Origin: an uncultured Bacteroidales bacterium
GTDB lineage: Bacteria; Bacteroidota; Bacteroidia; Bacteroidales; ML635J-15
NCBI GenBank assembly: GCA_937899245.1
Contig: CALDKB010000048.1
Location: forward strand, 62,001 to 126,000
DNA length: 64,000 nucleotides
Direction of reading: 5' to 3'
The notes under the pieces were generated by a model. It was not told the origin of the DNA and made no database searches. It saw only the letters and a program-made list of their open reading frames with translations. Numbering within the stretch: the stretch's first letter is position 1; each line of letters starts with the position of its first letter. This document shows positions 40,042 through 48,963 of the stretch, piece after piece. The position numbers were made by a program, and so were the translations under genes.

Positions 40042-42243
40042 TTACTTTCTGATATCCAATTCGTTGATAATGTTCTTAGCTCCGTAAAGTTCGTCGATTA
40101 CCCAAAGAACGTAGCGAGCGTCAACATTGATTGTTCTTTCCATTTCAGGACTGAAAATGAGGTTAGAGCAAAGCCATTCCCAGTTGCCGTCGAAAGCAAG
40201 TCCGATAAGTTCTCCGTTTCCGTTGATGATTGGAGAACCAGAATTACCGCCGGTGATATCGTTGTCGCTGAGGAAGCAAACAGGAAGGTTGCCGGTTTCG
40301 TCGGCATAGCGGCCGTACTGCTTCTTAGCATAAAGTTCCTTAAGTTCCTTCGGAACGATAAATTCGCTGTTTGAAGGATCTTCCTTTTCGATAATACCAT
40401 CGATGTAAGTCAAGTATTTGTACTTAACACCATCGCGAGGAACGTAGCTCTGAACCGTTCCGTATGTGAGACGGAGAGTAGAGTTTGCATCCGGATAGAA
40501 AGCAATGTCCTTCTTAAATTCGCGAAGTCCTTGGATATAAAGTCTTTCTAGTGTTGCAATCTTGTTCATCGGACCAACATAAGCCATCTGTAGAGGCATA
40601 ATTCCGCCATAAACGTTCTTTGCAAAGTTGAACATAGGATCAGTATCAAGAGTTTTCTTGGATGGTTTAGCAAGGAATGCATTCAAGCGGTCCTTGTCTG
40701 TGAAGATTGACTTTGAGTAAACAGCATTAACGAACTTTGAGATAGATTCGGCTTCGCTTCCGGCCTTGAAGTTCTTGAAGATATATTCGGAGAAAGCAGC
40801 AGATCTTCTGTCGGCAGGAATAGTGTTTACATAGTGGTTCAACATTCTTTCGAATGACTTTTTATCAGTGTTGACAAAGTATTTTTCGAATAATCCGTCA
40901 ACTTCAGCAGAAAAGTCAGCGCAGAAAGAGTTGATAGATTCCTTGTTGTTCTTTTCATCTTCGAACAATCTAGAGAGAGGGAAGAACTGAAGTGAGTTCA
41001 TTGTCATGTCGCTACCTTGGCTTAAAAGCAAAGAGATCAGGAGCATGTCTTCGGTTGCCTGTCCCCAAGATTCGTATGCGTCCCTTAATTCAGAAAGGAC
41101 AGTTCCGTAAAGTTTCTTGCGGTCAGGATTTGAAGTTACCCATTTCTGGAATTCAGCTTCCTCTTCTTCCTTAAGTTGGATAGCATTTGTTGTCTTGAGG
41201 GTTTGAACTTCTCCGCCCCAAAGCTTGTATCCGTTGGCAAGAGAAGCATAAGTGTCGGCCATAGCAAGACGGATGTTGTCGTCAACGTCCATGTCTTCCT
41301 TCATGGCACCAAGCTTAACACCCAAAGCATTAACTGCACTTGGATTGTAGTAGTCGCGTTTGTACTTCATGCCGTAAGAGCAGAGGAAACGTTCGGTGCT
41401 TCCTGGGTAACCCATAATCATAGTGAAATCACCTTCCTTAACGCCCTTGATAGAAACTGGCAAATGGTGCAATGGTTTGTAAGGAACATTGTTCTTGTCG
41501 TATCCTTTTGTAGGCTTTCCGTCTGGCGACATGTAAACTCTGAAGATAGAGAAATCGCCAGTGTGACGTGGCCACATCCAGTTGTCGGTATCGCCACCAA
41601 ACTTACCAATTGATGAAGGAGGAGCACCTACGAAACGTACATCGCCAAATGCTTCGTAAATGAAAAGGTAGTATTCTCCACCCTTGTACATTTCCTCTAC
41701 AGAGGCTTCGTATTCGTTGTCCTTGGTAGCTTCGGCAACGATGGCCTTGATAGTTTCGTTAACTTTCTTTGTTCTGTCTGCTTCTGGAGTTTCGTTTGTA
41801 ATTCCTTCAAGAACTCTTGAAGTAACATCGTCGATACGAACAACGCGAGTTACTCTAAGCCAAGGAGCAGAAAGTTCTTCTTCCTTGTTCTTAGCCCAGT
41901 AACCGTTATCTAGATAGTTGTGCTCTGTAGTGCTGAGCTTGGTGATTGATTCGTATCCGCAGTGGTGGTTTGTGAAAAGCAAGCCCTGTTCGCTTACAAT
42001 TTCGCCAGTGCAAAAGCCGTCGCCTTCTGCCGATTGAAGTTGGAAAATAGCATCCTTAAGCGAAGAGTTGTTGATGCTGTAGATTTCTTCGGCTGTGAGT
42101 TTGCAGCCAAGTTTTTGCATTTGTCCGTAGTTGAGCTGAGCGATCTTGTTCGGCAACCACATTCCCTCGTCGGGTGTAGGAGTTGCGTTCAAGCACATTG
42201 AGCCAAATACAAGAGCGGCAATAAGAGTACTTATTCTTCTCAT
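40042..42243 (-). CDS. S46 family dipeptidyl-peptidase, DPP7-type
   Basis: This 733-residue protein has a signal peptide (about 1-20) and the chymotrypsin-like double barrel of family S46 with an inserted helical domain. TNHHCGYESI at 91-100 holds the catalytic His. The catalytic Asp is expected in DTDNWMWPRHTGDFS. GGNSGSP at 665-671 holds Ser668. Eighteen residues later FDGNWE places Gly686 at the position that is Arg in the acidic-residue-specific DPP11 enzymes, so a DPP7-like preference for hydrophobic residues is predicted. These enzymes remove dipeptides from oligopeptides in the periplasm and feed amino-acid metabolism. A TATTTTTG element lies 40 bases upstream and a strong terminator follows; the gene is monocistronic. 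Confidence 0.95.
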   Translation of the reverse strand: MRRISTLIAALVFGSMCLNATPTPDEGMWLPNKIAQLNYGQMQKLGCKLTAEEIYSINNSSLKDAIFQLQSAEGDGFCTGEIVSEQGLLFTNHHCGYESITKLSTTEHNYLDNGYWAKNKEEELSAPWLRVTRVVRIDDVTSRVLEGITNETPEADRTKKVNETIKAIVAEATKDNEYEASVEEMYKGGEYYLFIYEAFGDVRFVGAPPSSIGKFGGDTDNWMWPRHTGDFSIFRVYMSPDGKPTKGYDKNNVPYKPLHHLPVSIKGVKEGDFTMIMGYPGSTERFLCSYGMKYKRDYYNPSAVNALGVKLGAMKEDMDVDDNIRLAMADTYASLANGYKLWGGEVQTLKTTNAIQLKEEEEAEFQKWVTSNPDRKKLYGTVLSELRDAYESWGQATEDMLLISLLLSQGSDMTMNSLQFFPLSRLFEDEKNNKESINSFCADFSAEVDGLFEKYFVNTDKKSFERMLNHYVNTIPADRRSAAFSEYIFKNFKAGSEAESISKFVNAVYSKSIFTDKDRLNAFLAKPSKKTLDTDPMFNFAKNVYGGIMPLQMAYVGPMNKIATLERLYIQGLREFKKDIAFYPDANSTLRLTYGTVQSYVPRDGVKYKYLTYIDGIIEKEDPSNSEFIVPKELKELYAKKQYGRYADETGNLPVCFLSDNDITGGNSGSPIINGNGELIGLAFDGNWEWLCSNLIFSPEMERTINVDARYVLWVIDELYGAKNIINELDIRK

Positions 42244-42282
42244 AATTTATAAATGTTATAATTGTTATTAAAATCGTTTCTG

Positions 42283-42290
42283 CAAAAATA
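42283..42290 (-). promoter_or_regulatory. TAnnTTTG promoter element for the S46 peptidase gene
   Basis: TATTTTTG (followed by C) on the minus strand, 39 bases before the ATG at 42243. Confidence 0.45.
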
Positions 42291-42325
42291 TTTAAAAAAG
42301 CATGTATCTCCTTATTTATAATAAG

Positions 42326-43492
42326 TTAAAGTTTTACAAATTTAATTTCACATTTTTCGTTGCCGGCATTGATTTTCAAAATGTAGTTCCCTGCCTTCAG
42401 AAATGAAATGTTGACAGATGTTTCGGCAAAAGCCTTTTTGTGAGTTTTCATTAGGAGTTTTCCGTTGTCGTCGAAAATTTCAAAGGTGAAGTTTTTGCCG
42501 GGGGCACAAATTGTAATTGATTCATTAGCAGGATTTGGGTATATGCTTGCCTTTTTTACATGTATGTCAAGGTCGCCCGCAAGCGGGAATCCTGTAATCT
42601 TGAGTTCACGGAGTTTAGGCTGTATTGTCAATACTGATTTTGTCGCCTTTTCGTTGGATATCCATATTCTGCCTGAATCGCGGAATGTTATCCCCTCCAC
42701 CTGTATGCCTATATTCAATATTCCAGATAATGCCTTGTGGGTCTGGGTGCCGGAAAGAAAATTATTTCCATCGAAATCAGACAGGATTGTAAAATGAGGA
42801 TAGACGTCGAGATTGGCAGTGTTGTATGTGTATCCGCAGAGAGCCACTGTGTTAGTTGCGTAATTGTAGTCGGCGCCAGTAACTAGGTAGTCAAGTATAA
42901 GCGAGTCGATAGGCGTAATGGTGTGGAAAGTCGTGTCGATATTAGGTATGGCATACAAGTAAGTCTTGTGGTCGATCCAATTCTTTGAGAAAAGAAATAA
43001 GGTGTCGTCTTTTGCAATCATTGCTTCGCAGTCGAATCGTGTTGCCGTAGCCGAGAAGTTTTCTTCGGGATAACCTTCGGTTCCGTATGTGAAATTAATG
43101 ATGCTAGGCATCAAGGTGTCAAGTTCGGTATTTTCAAGGTCCTCGATTGTAATTCGTAAGATTTGCAGGTGAGTGCTCATGCTGCCGAAATTGCCAATAT
43201 ATACATAGGTTTCGTCGTATGCGATATCTTCCCAGTCTTCGTTTGCGACACCGGCAATTACTTTTCGTTCAATAACAGCACCAGAAGTAGTGTCGATTGA
43301 ATAAAGTATTGGTTCTCCGCCCGAATCGTTGTGTGTCCATAGTTTTCCGTTTAGGAAAATAAGTCCAGAGGTTTCTTCTATTTCTGCAGGAAGCTGGTTG
43401 ACAAGTACTATAGGGTCGGAAATTTGTGCTTTAACTCCTGAGTATAAGCATAATACCAATAGTGTCGCCAGTATGTTTTTGGTTATTTTCAT
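42326..43492 (-). CDS. Secreted beta-propeller-like protein with T9SS type A sorting domain
   Basis: The protein (388 aa) has a signal peptide (MKITKNILATLLVLCLYSGVKA), a central propeller-like region and a T9SS type A C-terminal domain. The central part contains LWTHNDSGGEPILYSIDT, NEDWEDIAYDETYVYIGNFG, DCEAMIAKDDTLFLFSKNW and VEGITFRDSGRIWISNEK; these blade motifs with conserved acidic residues resemble esterase-like or SdiA-regulated propellers. The sorting domain starts at about 310 with ASIYPNPANESITIC and ends in IKFVKL. It should travel through Sec and then SprA to the surface. The start at 43492 gives the signal peptide; a longer frame only reads into the hairpin upstream. The molecular function is unknown. 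Confidence 0.87.
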   Translation of the reverse strand: MKITKNILATLLVLCLYSGVKAQISDPIVLVNQLPAEIEETSGLIFLNGKLWTHNDSGGEPILYSIDTTSGAVIERKVIAGVANEDWEDIAYDETYVYIGNFGSMSTHLQILRITIEDLENTELDTLMPSIINFTYGTEGYPEENFSATATRFDCEAMIAKDDTLFLFSKNWIDHKTYLYAIPNIDTTFHTITPIDSLILDYLVTGADYNYATNTVALCGYTYNTANLDVYPHFTILSDFDGNNFLSGTQTHKALSGILNIGIQVEGITFRDSGRIWISNEKATKSVLTIQPKLRELKITGFPLAGDLDIHVKKASIYPNPANESITICAPGKNFTFEIFDDNGKLLMKTHKKAFAETSVNISFLKAGNYILKINAGNEKCEIKFVKL

Positions 43493-43509
43493 TTCCCTCA
43501 AATATAATA

Positions 43510-43544
43510 AATGGCAGTTGCGAAAAAAAATCGAAGCTGCCATT
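43510..43544 (-). terminator. Probable terminator after fbp (minus strand)
   Basis: AATGGCAG and CTGCCATT form an 8-bp stem with a 19-base A-rich loop; the sequence after it on the minus strand is T-rich. It lies 28 bases past the fbp stop. Confidence 0.5.
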
Positions 43545-43571
43545 TATTGTTGTAATTACACATTCAAAAAA

Positions 43572-44594
43572 TTAGTCACCGTACTTGGCCATGAATTCTT
43601 CAACCTTGTCGACCATTTCCTTGGAACCGACAACGAATGGAGTTCTCTGGTGAATTTCGGTAGGGACGATGTCAAGGATTCTATGACCATAACCGTCGGT
43701 TGCCTTACCGCCAGCTTGTTCTGCAAGGAAAGAAATAGGGTTGCATTCGTAAAGCAGACGGATCTTTCCGTTTGGTGAAGAAGCTGTTCTCGGGTAGATG
43801 TAAACACCGCCCTTGAGAAGGTTTCTGTGGAAGTCGGCAACAAGAGAACCAATGTAACGTGATGTGTACGGGCGGTTTGTTGCCTTATCGATTTCCTGAA
43901 CGTATTTCAAGTACTGCTTGATGCCTTCCGGGAACTTAAGGTAGTTGCCTTCGTTGATTGAATAGATCTTTCCACTTTCGGAAGTATTCATAAGTTCGTT
44001 AGACATGCAGAATTCACCGATAGAAGGTTCGTAAGTGAAACCAGTTGTTCCAAGACCTGTTGAGTAAACCAACATAGTAGAAGAACCGTAGATTACGTAT
44101 CCAGCAGCAACCTGCTTGTTGCCTGGCTGAAGAAAGTCTTCTCTAGTTACGCGTGTTCCCGGTTTTGAAAGACGGTGGTAGATTGAGAAGATAGTACCAA
44201 CCGAAACGTTTACGTCGATGTTTGAGCTTCCGTCGAGCGGGTCGATGCAGATAACATAGTTTCCGTTGATAGAAAGTTCGTCGTCGAAGATTATGATGTC
44301 GTCTTCCTCTTCGGAAGCGATACCAGCAACGATACCAGAAGCCTGCAATGCCTTAGTGAACATTTCTTCTGCAAAAACGTCGAGTTTCTGCTGAGTTTCG
44401 CCCTGAACGTTGATGTTGTCGGTAGCACCTAGGATGTTGGTCTCGAGACCTGCACGGTTGATGCTGTTGTTGACGATTTTTGCTGCAAGACCGATGTTGC
44501 TCAACAATCTTGATAATTCGCCTTTTGCATATGGGAATGCTGACTGTCTTTGAATAATAACCTCGTCGAGGGTTATGAATCTGTTTGCTGCCAT
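43572..44594 (-). CDS. fbp: Fructose-1,6-bisphosphatase, class I
   Basis: This 340-residue cytoplasmic enzyme hydrolyses fructose-1,6-bisphosphate in gluconeogenesis. The class I motifs are intact: an EEDD stretch and CIDPLDGSSNIDVNVSVGTI near 115-134 (metal-binding Asp and Glu residues), then GGVYIYPRT near 263 and KIRLLYECNPISFLAEQAGG near 280-299 with the Glu metal ligand, followed by HQRTPFVVGS near the C-terminus. The ATG at 44594 begins MAANRFITLDEVI, the usual start; a longer frame adds ten residues without support. The gene is probably monocistronic, with a hairpin downstream. Confidence 0.96.
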   Translation of the reverse strand: MAANRFITLDEVIIQRQSAFPYAKGELSRLLSNIGLAAKIVNNSINRAGLETNILGATDNINVQGETQQKLDVFAEEMFTKALQASGIVAGIASEEEDDIIIFDDELSINGNYVICIDPLDGSSNIDVNVSVGTIFSIYHRLSKPGTRVTREDFLQPGNKQVAAGYVIYGSSTMLVYSTGLGTTGFTYEPSIGEFCMSNELMNTSESGKIYSINEGNYLKFPEGIKQYLKYVQEIDKATNRPYTSRYIGSLVADFHRNLLKGGVYIYPRTASSPNGKIRLLYECNPISFLAEQAGGKATDGYGHRILDIVPTEIHQRTPFVVGSKEMVDKVEEFMAKYGD

Positions 44595-44699
44595 GATAAT
44601 TTTATTGTTTGATAATTGTTTCAAAATTTAAAGCACGAAGTTAGGCAATAAGTTTTAATTACAGGCAAATAAAAATGGATTTATTTTTTTTACAGAAAC

Positions 44700-45572
44700 T
44701 TATCTTGCTTCCGCTTCCTTAATTCTTGTAATATTTATTTTCTCAACTTCGTTCAGAAGTTTGTCGACGTTGCTTGAGGTCGGCTTGTACCAAGATTGTG
44801 CGCCAAAGTGTTTTTTCATTGCGTCGGTTGAGAAAATATAGCCGTGGCGTGCGAATATTTCGTTACGCATTATCTTGAGGTCTGCTTTTGATGTTGAGTT
44901 CAGTAATTCTTCAGTTACAATCTGTGTGCTAGTAAATGGATATCGTTCCTTGTCGGTTGGAAAGTATTTTGTCAGTTTTCCAATGGACGCAGTCTTGTTG
45001 CCTTTTGAATCCACCTTGAAGAATTCCTTTGCTGGTGCTGTGCGTACAACCTGGTTGCCAAATTTTATATCGCAGGTGAATTCCCATTCGTCGTCGCTCA
45101 TATATTCGGAAATGTCATATGTTGTAGACTCAAAACCTTTAGACGACTTGTTCATTGCGTCGATGTAGTAAATTTTGCCATCGGAGGACTTGTAGCTGCC
45201 GGAGTTTATCTGCATTACAGACAAGTCGCAGTTTGCCATGAAATCATAAACTCGGCCGTTGTCGATGAAAAGGAGATAATAGATTCCGGAAAAATCCTTG
45301 AGTTCCAGAGTCGCTTCGCCCATATTGATTGTGAATCTATTGTTGCCGACATATGAAATATCTATGGAGCCACCTGTATCGCCGACAGAATATTGGTGCA
45401 TTACGAACTTGCCGTTTTCTTCGGTAACAGAGTACCAGTCGGCATCATGGTGTGTCCATGTGTTTTTTGTAAGTATTTCGGTTGGTTTCTGTTGTGCCAA
45501 AGCCAGATATGCTCCTGCCGAAAGGAAGTATGCAGCGAGTGCTAAAATTGTAAATGCTTTTGTAAAGTTCAT
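44700..45572 (-). CDS. YARHG domain secreted protein
   Basis: The protein (290 aa) has a signal peptide (MNFTKAFTILALAAYFLSAGAYLALA), a beta-rich central part that may be a lipocalin-like or eight-strand fold, and a C-terminal YARHG domain: LKIMRNEIFARHGYIF near 235-250 followed by FGAQSWYKP. YARHG is a short extracellular domain found in many bacteria, probably in cell-wall or peptide binding; its function is not settled. It lies 47 bases downstream of the OmpA-like gene but has its own TATCTTTG element in that gap. Confidence 0.85.
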   Translation of the reverse strand: MNFTKAFTILALAAYFLSAGAYLALAQQKPTEILTKNTWTHHDADWYSVTEENGKFVMHQYSVGDTGGSIDISYVGNNRFTINMGEATLELKDFSGIYYLLFIDNGRVYDFMANCDLSVMQINSGSYKSSDGKIYYIDAMNKSSKGFESTTYDISEYMSDDEWEFTCDIKFGNQVVRTAPAKEFFKVDSKGNKTASIGKLTKYFPTDKERYPFTSTQIVTEELLNSTSKADLKIMRNEIFARHGYIFSTDAMKKHFGAQSWYKPTSSNVDKLLNEVEKINITRIKEAEAR

Positions 45573-45595
45573 TGTTATGCAAAATTTATTTTCTA

Positions 45596-45603
45596 CAAAG
45601 ATA
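45596..45603 (-). promoter_or_regulatory. TAnnTTTG promoter element for the YARHG gene
   Basis: TATCTTTG on the minus strand, 23 bases before the ATG at 45572. Confidence 0.45.
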
Positions 45604-45619
45604 TATATTTTATATAAAA

Positions 45620-47641
45620 CTAAAAACCGTTGTCTATTTCCACGGCAATAATTTCTATTCTTCTTTCGCGGGCAGCGGCAGGATTGTATACGGAATTTCG
45701 CTGGTCGCTGCGGTCGTCGCTGACGTTAGCGGCAGCATGAATCTTGCCGAAGGCCACGAACTTGTATTCGATCTGCCCGCTTTCTATATAAGGAATGAAA
45801 TAGCCATTGTCGAACTCGTTGAAATAGTTGACAAGAGAAGAAATTCTTCGCTTTGCAAGGTTGTTGTTGTACTTGACGGTGTTTAATGGACTGGTGAAGC
45901 CCTTGATTGTGATGGCTATCTTTTGTCCGCTTTCCAGCAATTCCTTCATTAGACTTGTAAATTCGATAAGGCGGTTGTAGTTGTTCTCGACATAGTTGGA
46001 GAAATAGTTGTCGATGCTGTCGATCGCCTGTTCGCGTTCGGTCTTGCCAAGTCCCTTTGAAAACTCGCGGCGGTATTTTTCCACCATATTCATATAGCTG
46101 TAGTATGTGTCGCTATAGTTTTGCGTTGTGATGGTGTCCCATGAGTTTGGATTTGGAATGTCGTTATGAAAATATAGACTTATTGGAACGAGCAGTTTGG
46201 TCTTCTGCGTTAGTGTTTCTATACGAATCTGTGTTTCTATTTCAAGTTTGCGTTCTTCGCTAATGAACTGCTGGGTGGTGTAGTAGAAAATATCGTTGCA
46301 GCAACTTTGGTGTGTTTGTGCCAATGCCTCCTTGCGGTTGCTGGTGAATAGTGCGATTCCACGTTCTGGATATATTTTGTAATATGTGTCGTTTTGTGCC
46401 GAATTTATCGGGTAACCCAAATTTTCTACCTTGTCCCAAACACGGAAATTTCCCTTTGCCGAGAAAATGTCGAAGGCCCCGATTGTCTGGTAGTAGTTGG
46501 AGCTAAAGTACAGCGTGGAGTCGAGACGATTGTAAAATGGCGTAATTTCGTCGCCTGGCGAATTTATAGTGGAAGTCGTGTCGGTGAATTCGGCGAAACG
46601 TTCATCTTCGATTATTGGACGACCTATGTTCTTTATGCTTCCAAAGTTGCCGTCGGGGAGAATTTCGCAGTAGTAGATGTCGTATCCGCCTTCGCCGCCG
46701 GGACAGTTGCTCGACCAAAGAAGAATGTCTGGACGATCACCAAATTCGACTAGGCATGGTTGTGTGGCATTGTAGCCCTGTACATTTATTTTCTCTGGAA
46801 GCATCTTGGGTTGCGACCATCCGTTTTCGTCTTTGGTGCTTTCGTAGATGTAGGTGTTTCCCGATGTAAAGTCTTCTGTTAGAGAAAAATAAATCTTGTC
46901 GCCAGCAGAATTCATACATGGATTTGAGATGTCGGCATAGTTTATATTGCTGAGACCTTCGAAGAAACCGAGTGAAGAAAAGTTATCTATTGGGGTTGTG
47001 TAAATCTGTGAACGATAAATCTTTGAAGTGTCGTTTTCTGGACGGATTGAAGCAAAAAGTATGTTTTCGTCTCCAATAGAAGCCCCGAAGTCACTATAAA
47101 TGGAGTTTATGGTGGAGCTTTCGTGTTGAATCTCAACGGCTTGAGGATGGTTCTGCTGTTTCCATGCATATTCACAGTTAAGAATTTCCTGAGCGGCATG
47201 TTCGGCGTTCTGCTCGTCGCCCTTGAAGCCGTTTTTCTTCGACATGGAAATATATCGCTTGAAAAAGTATTGCGCACGCATGAAATCCTCGTTAGACTTC
47301 AGCATTTGGGCGTAGTAGTATATTGCATCGGGATACGAATATTCCACCTTGTCAACCAGAGTTTTGTAGTATTTTAGGGCGTTTGCGTAGTCGTTGTCGA
47401 GACGGTATGCTTCGGCGGTTTTCCACACAATGTCGTACATCTTTGCTTCCTGCTTCAGGGCTTCTTCGTAAAGTTTTGCTGCACCATAAAAGTTCTTTTG
47501 CTTCATGGCATTGTCGCCGCTGAAAATAAGACTGTTGACATCGTGGGTTTGCGCATGGGAAAATGAGAACGAAACAGCAAGCAACAATGTTAGAATTGCA
47601 TTCGTTCCGATATGTGCCGATATTTTGCAGTTGAGTCTCAT
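45620..47641 (-). CDS. TPR-PD40-OmpA protein, PorE-like, probable T9SS component
   Basis: The protein (673 aa) begins with a signal peptide (about 1-30). TPR-like repeats follow (GDNAMKQKNFYGAAKLYEEA, AEAYRLDNDYANALKYYKTL), then a PD40 propeller (SDFGASIGDENILFASIRP, DISNPCMNSAGDKIYFSL, GGYDIYYCEIL) and a C-terminal OmpA-like domain from about 565 with NNLAKRRISSLVNYFNEF and ARERRIEIIAVE, expected to bind peptidoglycan. This order matches PorE of the T9SS, except that a carboxypeptidase-regulatory-like domain between the propeller and OmpA parts is not obvious, and no lipobox is present. The gene lies 11 bases after the PorP/SprF-like gene, so they form an operon. Proteins of this pair are known to anchor T9SS parts or attach secreted adhesins. 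Confidence 0.85.
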   Translation of the reverse strand: MRLNCKISAHIGTNAILTLLLAVSFSFSHAQTHDVNSLIFSGDNAMKQKNFYGAAKLYEEALKQEAKMYDIVWKTAEAYRLDNDYANALKYYKTLVDKVEYSYPDAIYYYAQMLKSNEDFMRAQYFFKRYISMSKKNGFKGDEQNAEHAAQEILNCEYAWKQQNHPQAVEIQHESSTINSIYSDFGASIGDENILFASIRPENDTSKIYRSQIYTTPIDNFSSLGFFEGLSNINYADISNPCMNSAGDKIYFSLTEDFTSGNTYIYESTKDENGWSQPKMLPEKINVQGYNATQPCLVEFGDRPDILLWSSNCPGGEGGYDIYYCEILPDGNFGSIKNIGRPIIEDERFAEFTDTTSTINSPGDEITPFYNRLDSTLYFSSNYYQTIGAFDIFSAKGNFRVWDKVENLGYPINSAQNDTYYKIYPERGIALFTSNRKEALAQTHQSCCNDIFYYTTQQFISEERKLEIETQIRIETLTQKTKLLVPISLYFHNDIPNPNSWDTITTQNYSDTYYSYMNMVEKYRREFSKGLGKTEREQAIDSIDNYFSNYVENNYNRLIEFTSLMKELLESGQKIAITIKGFTSPLNTVKYNNNLAKRRISSLVNYFNEFDNGYFIPYIESGQIEYKFVAFGKIHAAANVSDDRSDQRNSVYNPAAARERRIEIIAVEIDNGF

Positions 47642-47652
47642 CTTGCTGTTGG

Positions 47653-48669
47653 TTACATGAATTCAGGGCATTTCCTGTAGTATGGAGTCTCTATAGGTTC
47701 GGGCTTGGAGAAAATATACACTATAGAGAATTCCACTCCGCCATTTCCGTTGCTAATACGTGTGAGTTTCGACAAGTTGATGTCATAGTTGATTAAGAAT
47801 CGTACATCGTGGTACTGGATGCCTGCGCACATGATTCCCGCGTCGCTAGTACGTGCAAATATGCCGAAAAAAACTGCTTGAAGTGCGAGAGGGTTTATGT
47901 TCATTCTGCCAAGTACGCCGATGTCGAATTCGAGGTATTTCTGCTGAGTCATGCAGAAGAACATTGGCCCTATCCAGAAGTCATCCTTAATGTTGTAGTC
48001 GGCAGTTGCATGTACAATCCATTTTACAGGAAGACGAGAGTCGTTGTTGTCGAGGAAAGTTTTTTGTGGACGGTTGAGGTGGGCGACCGAGAAGCCTACT
48101 TGAGCCGACCAATGTTCTTTTAGTCGTAGTATAAGGTTGGCGCCAACCGAGCAGTCGAAAAATCCGAAAGAAGAATTTGCCCATTGTTCGCCCGACTGCA
48201 TTGCTTCGTTGAATTCGTCGTTAACATACTGGCTTCCGAAATTTAGGTTGTCGATTTTAATACCATGGTGAGCGTATCCGAGAGCAAGTCCGCCTCCAGC
48301 AAGAATCTTTTCCGACATAAAAGGATAGTAGTATGCCGCATTAAGCATTATCTGCGTTGTCCCGAATTTTCCGTCGCCGGCTACATCACGGTTTATAACA
48401 ATTCCAAGTCCCGATAGGTCGCCGTTGGCAAAAAGGGAGTTATGCGAATAGTCGACACTTCCGGCAAATGTACGATATGCTTTTGTGAAAGAATTCCACT
48501 GGTTTTTGTTGTTTAGAATTGCCCGCCAGTTGCCATTGAAGTTGCCTGCATTGGCTGGAGATGTCTGCATGGGAGTGGAGTAGAACTGCGAGAAATGTAT
48601 GTCCTGTGCGAAAGCCGATGCAGTCGCAAGGATTATAAATGCCGCTATTATAAAAAAAATTTTACCCAT
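47653..48669 (-). CDS. PorP/SprF family outer-membrane protein
   Basis: This 338-residue protein has a signal peptide (MGKIFFIIAAFIILATASAFA) followed directly by the family mark QDIHFSQFYSTPMQTSPANA, with NGNWRAILNNKNQW shortly after. The rest is a beta-barrel pattern of the PorP/SprF family, for example GLGIVINRDVAGDGKFG. In F. johnsoniae SprF is needed for export of one adhesin; P. gingivalis PorP is a T9SS component. It lies upstream of the PorE-like gene by 11 bases and starts 294 bases from the divergent giant T9SS protein, which suggests a dedicated secretion partner, although that cargo has a type A rather than type B sorting domain. The start at 48669 was chosen for the signal peptide. 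Confidence 0.92.
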   Translation of the reverse strand: MGKIFFIIAAFIILATASAFAQDIHFSQFYSTPMQTSPANAGNFNGNWRAILNNKNQWNSFTKAYRTFAGSVDYSHNSLFANGDLSGLGIVINRDVAGDGKFGTTQIMLNAAYYYPFMSEKILAGGGLALGYAHHGIKIDNLNFGSQYVNDEFNEAMQSGEQWANSSFGFFDCSVGANLILRLKEHWSAQVGFSVAHLNRPQKTFLDNNDSRLPVKWIVHATADYNIKDDFWIGPMFFCMTQQKYLEFDIGVLGRMNINPLALQAVFFGIFARTSDAGIMCAGIQYHDVRFLINYDINLSKLTRISNGNGGVEFSIVYIFSKPEPIETPYYRKCPEFM

Positions 48670-48677
48670 GATGGACA

Positions 48678-48685
48678 CAAAGATA
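48678..48685 (-). promoter_or_regulatory. TAnnTTTG promoter element for the PorP/SprF operon
   Basis: TATCTTTG on the minus strand, only 8 bases before the ATG at 48669, so the transcript leader would be just a few bases. Confidence 0.45.
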
Positions 48686-48963
48686 TAATATTCCAATTGA
48701 ATTGGAATAATTTTGAGCCATGTTTGTTTGACATATATGTTTTTTTGATGGAAGGCGTGTTTTCTTATTTCAATGTCTTGTTTGATTAAATCGTTTTGCA
48801 ATCTTGTTTTTTGCTGTTTGTAGCTCGGTTGTGTGCCTTATTATTAATGTGACGGTTGATAGTAAAAAGTATTTGATAAAACTTTTATAATTCATAATGT
48901 GATATTAAGTTTGTTGACTTAAGAGTTTATTGAATTTGAATTTATAAGTGCTTGATTTATAAT

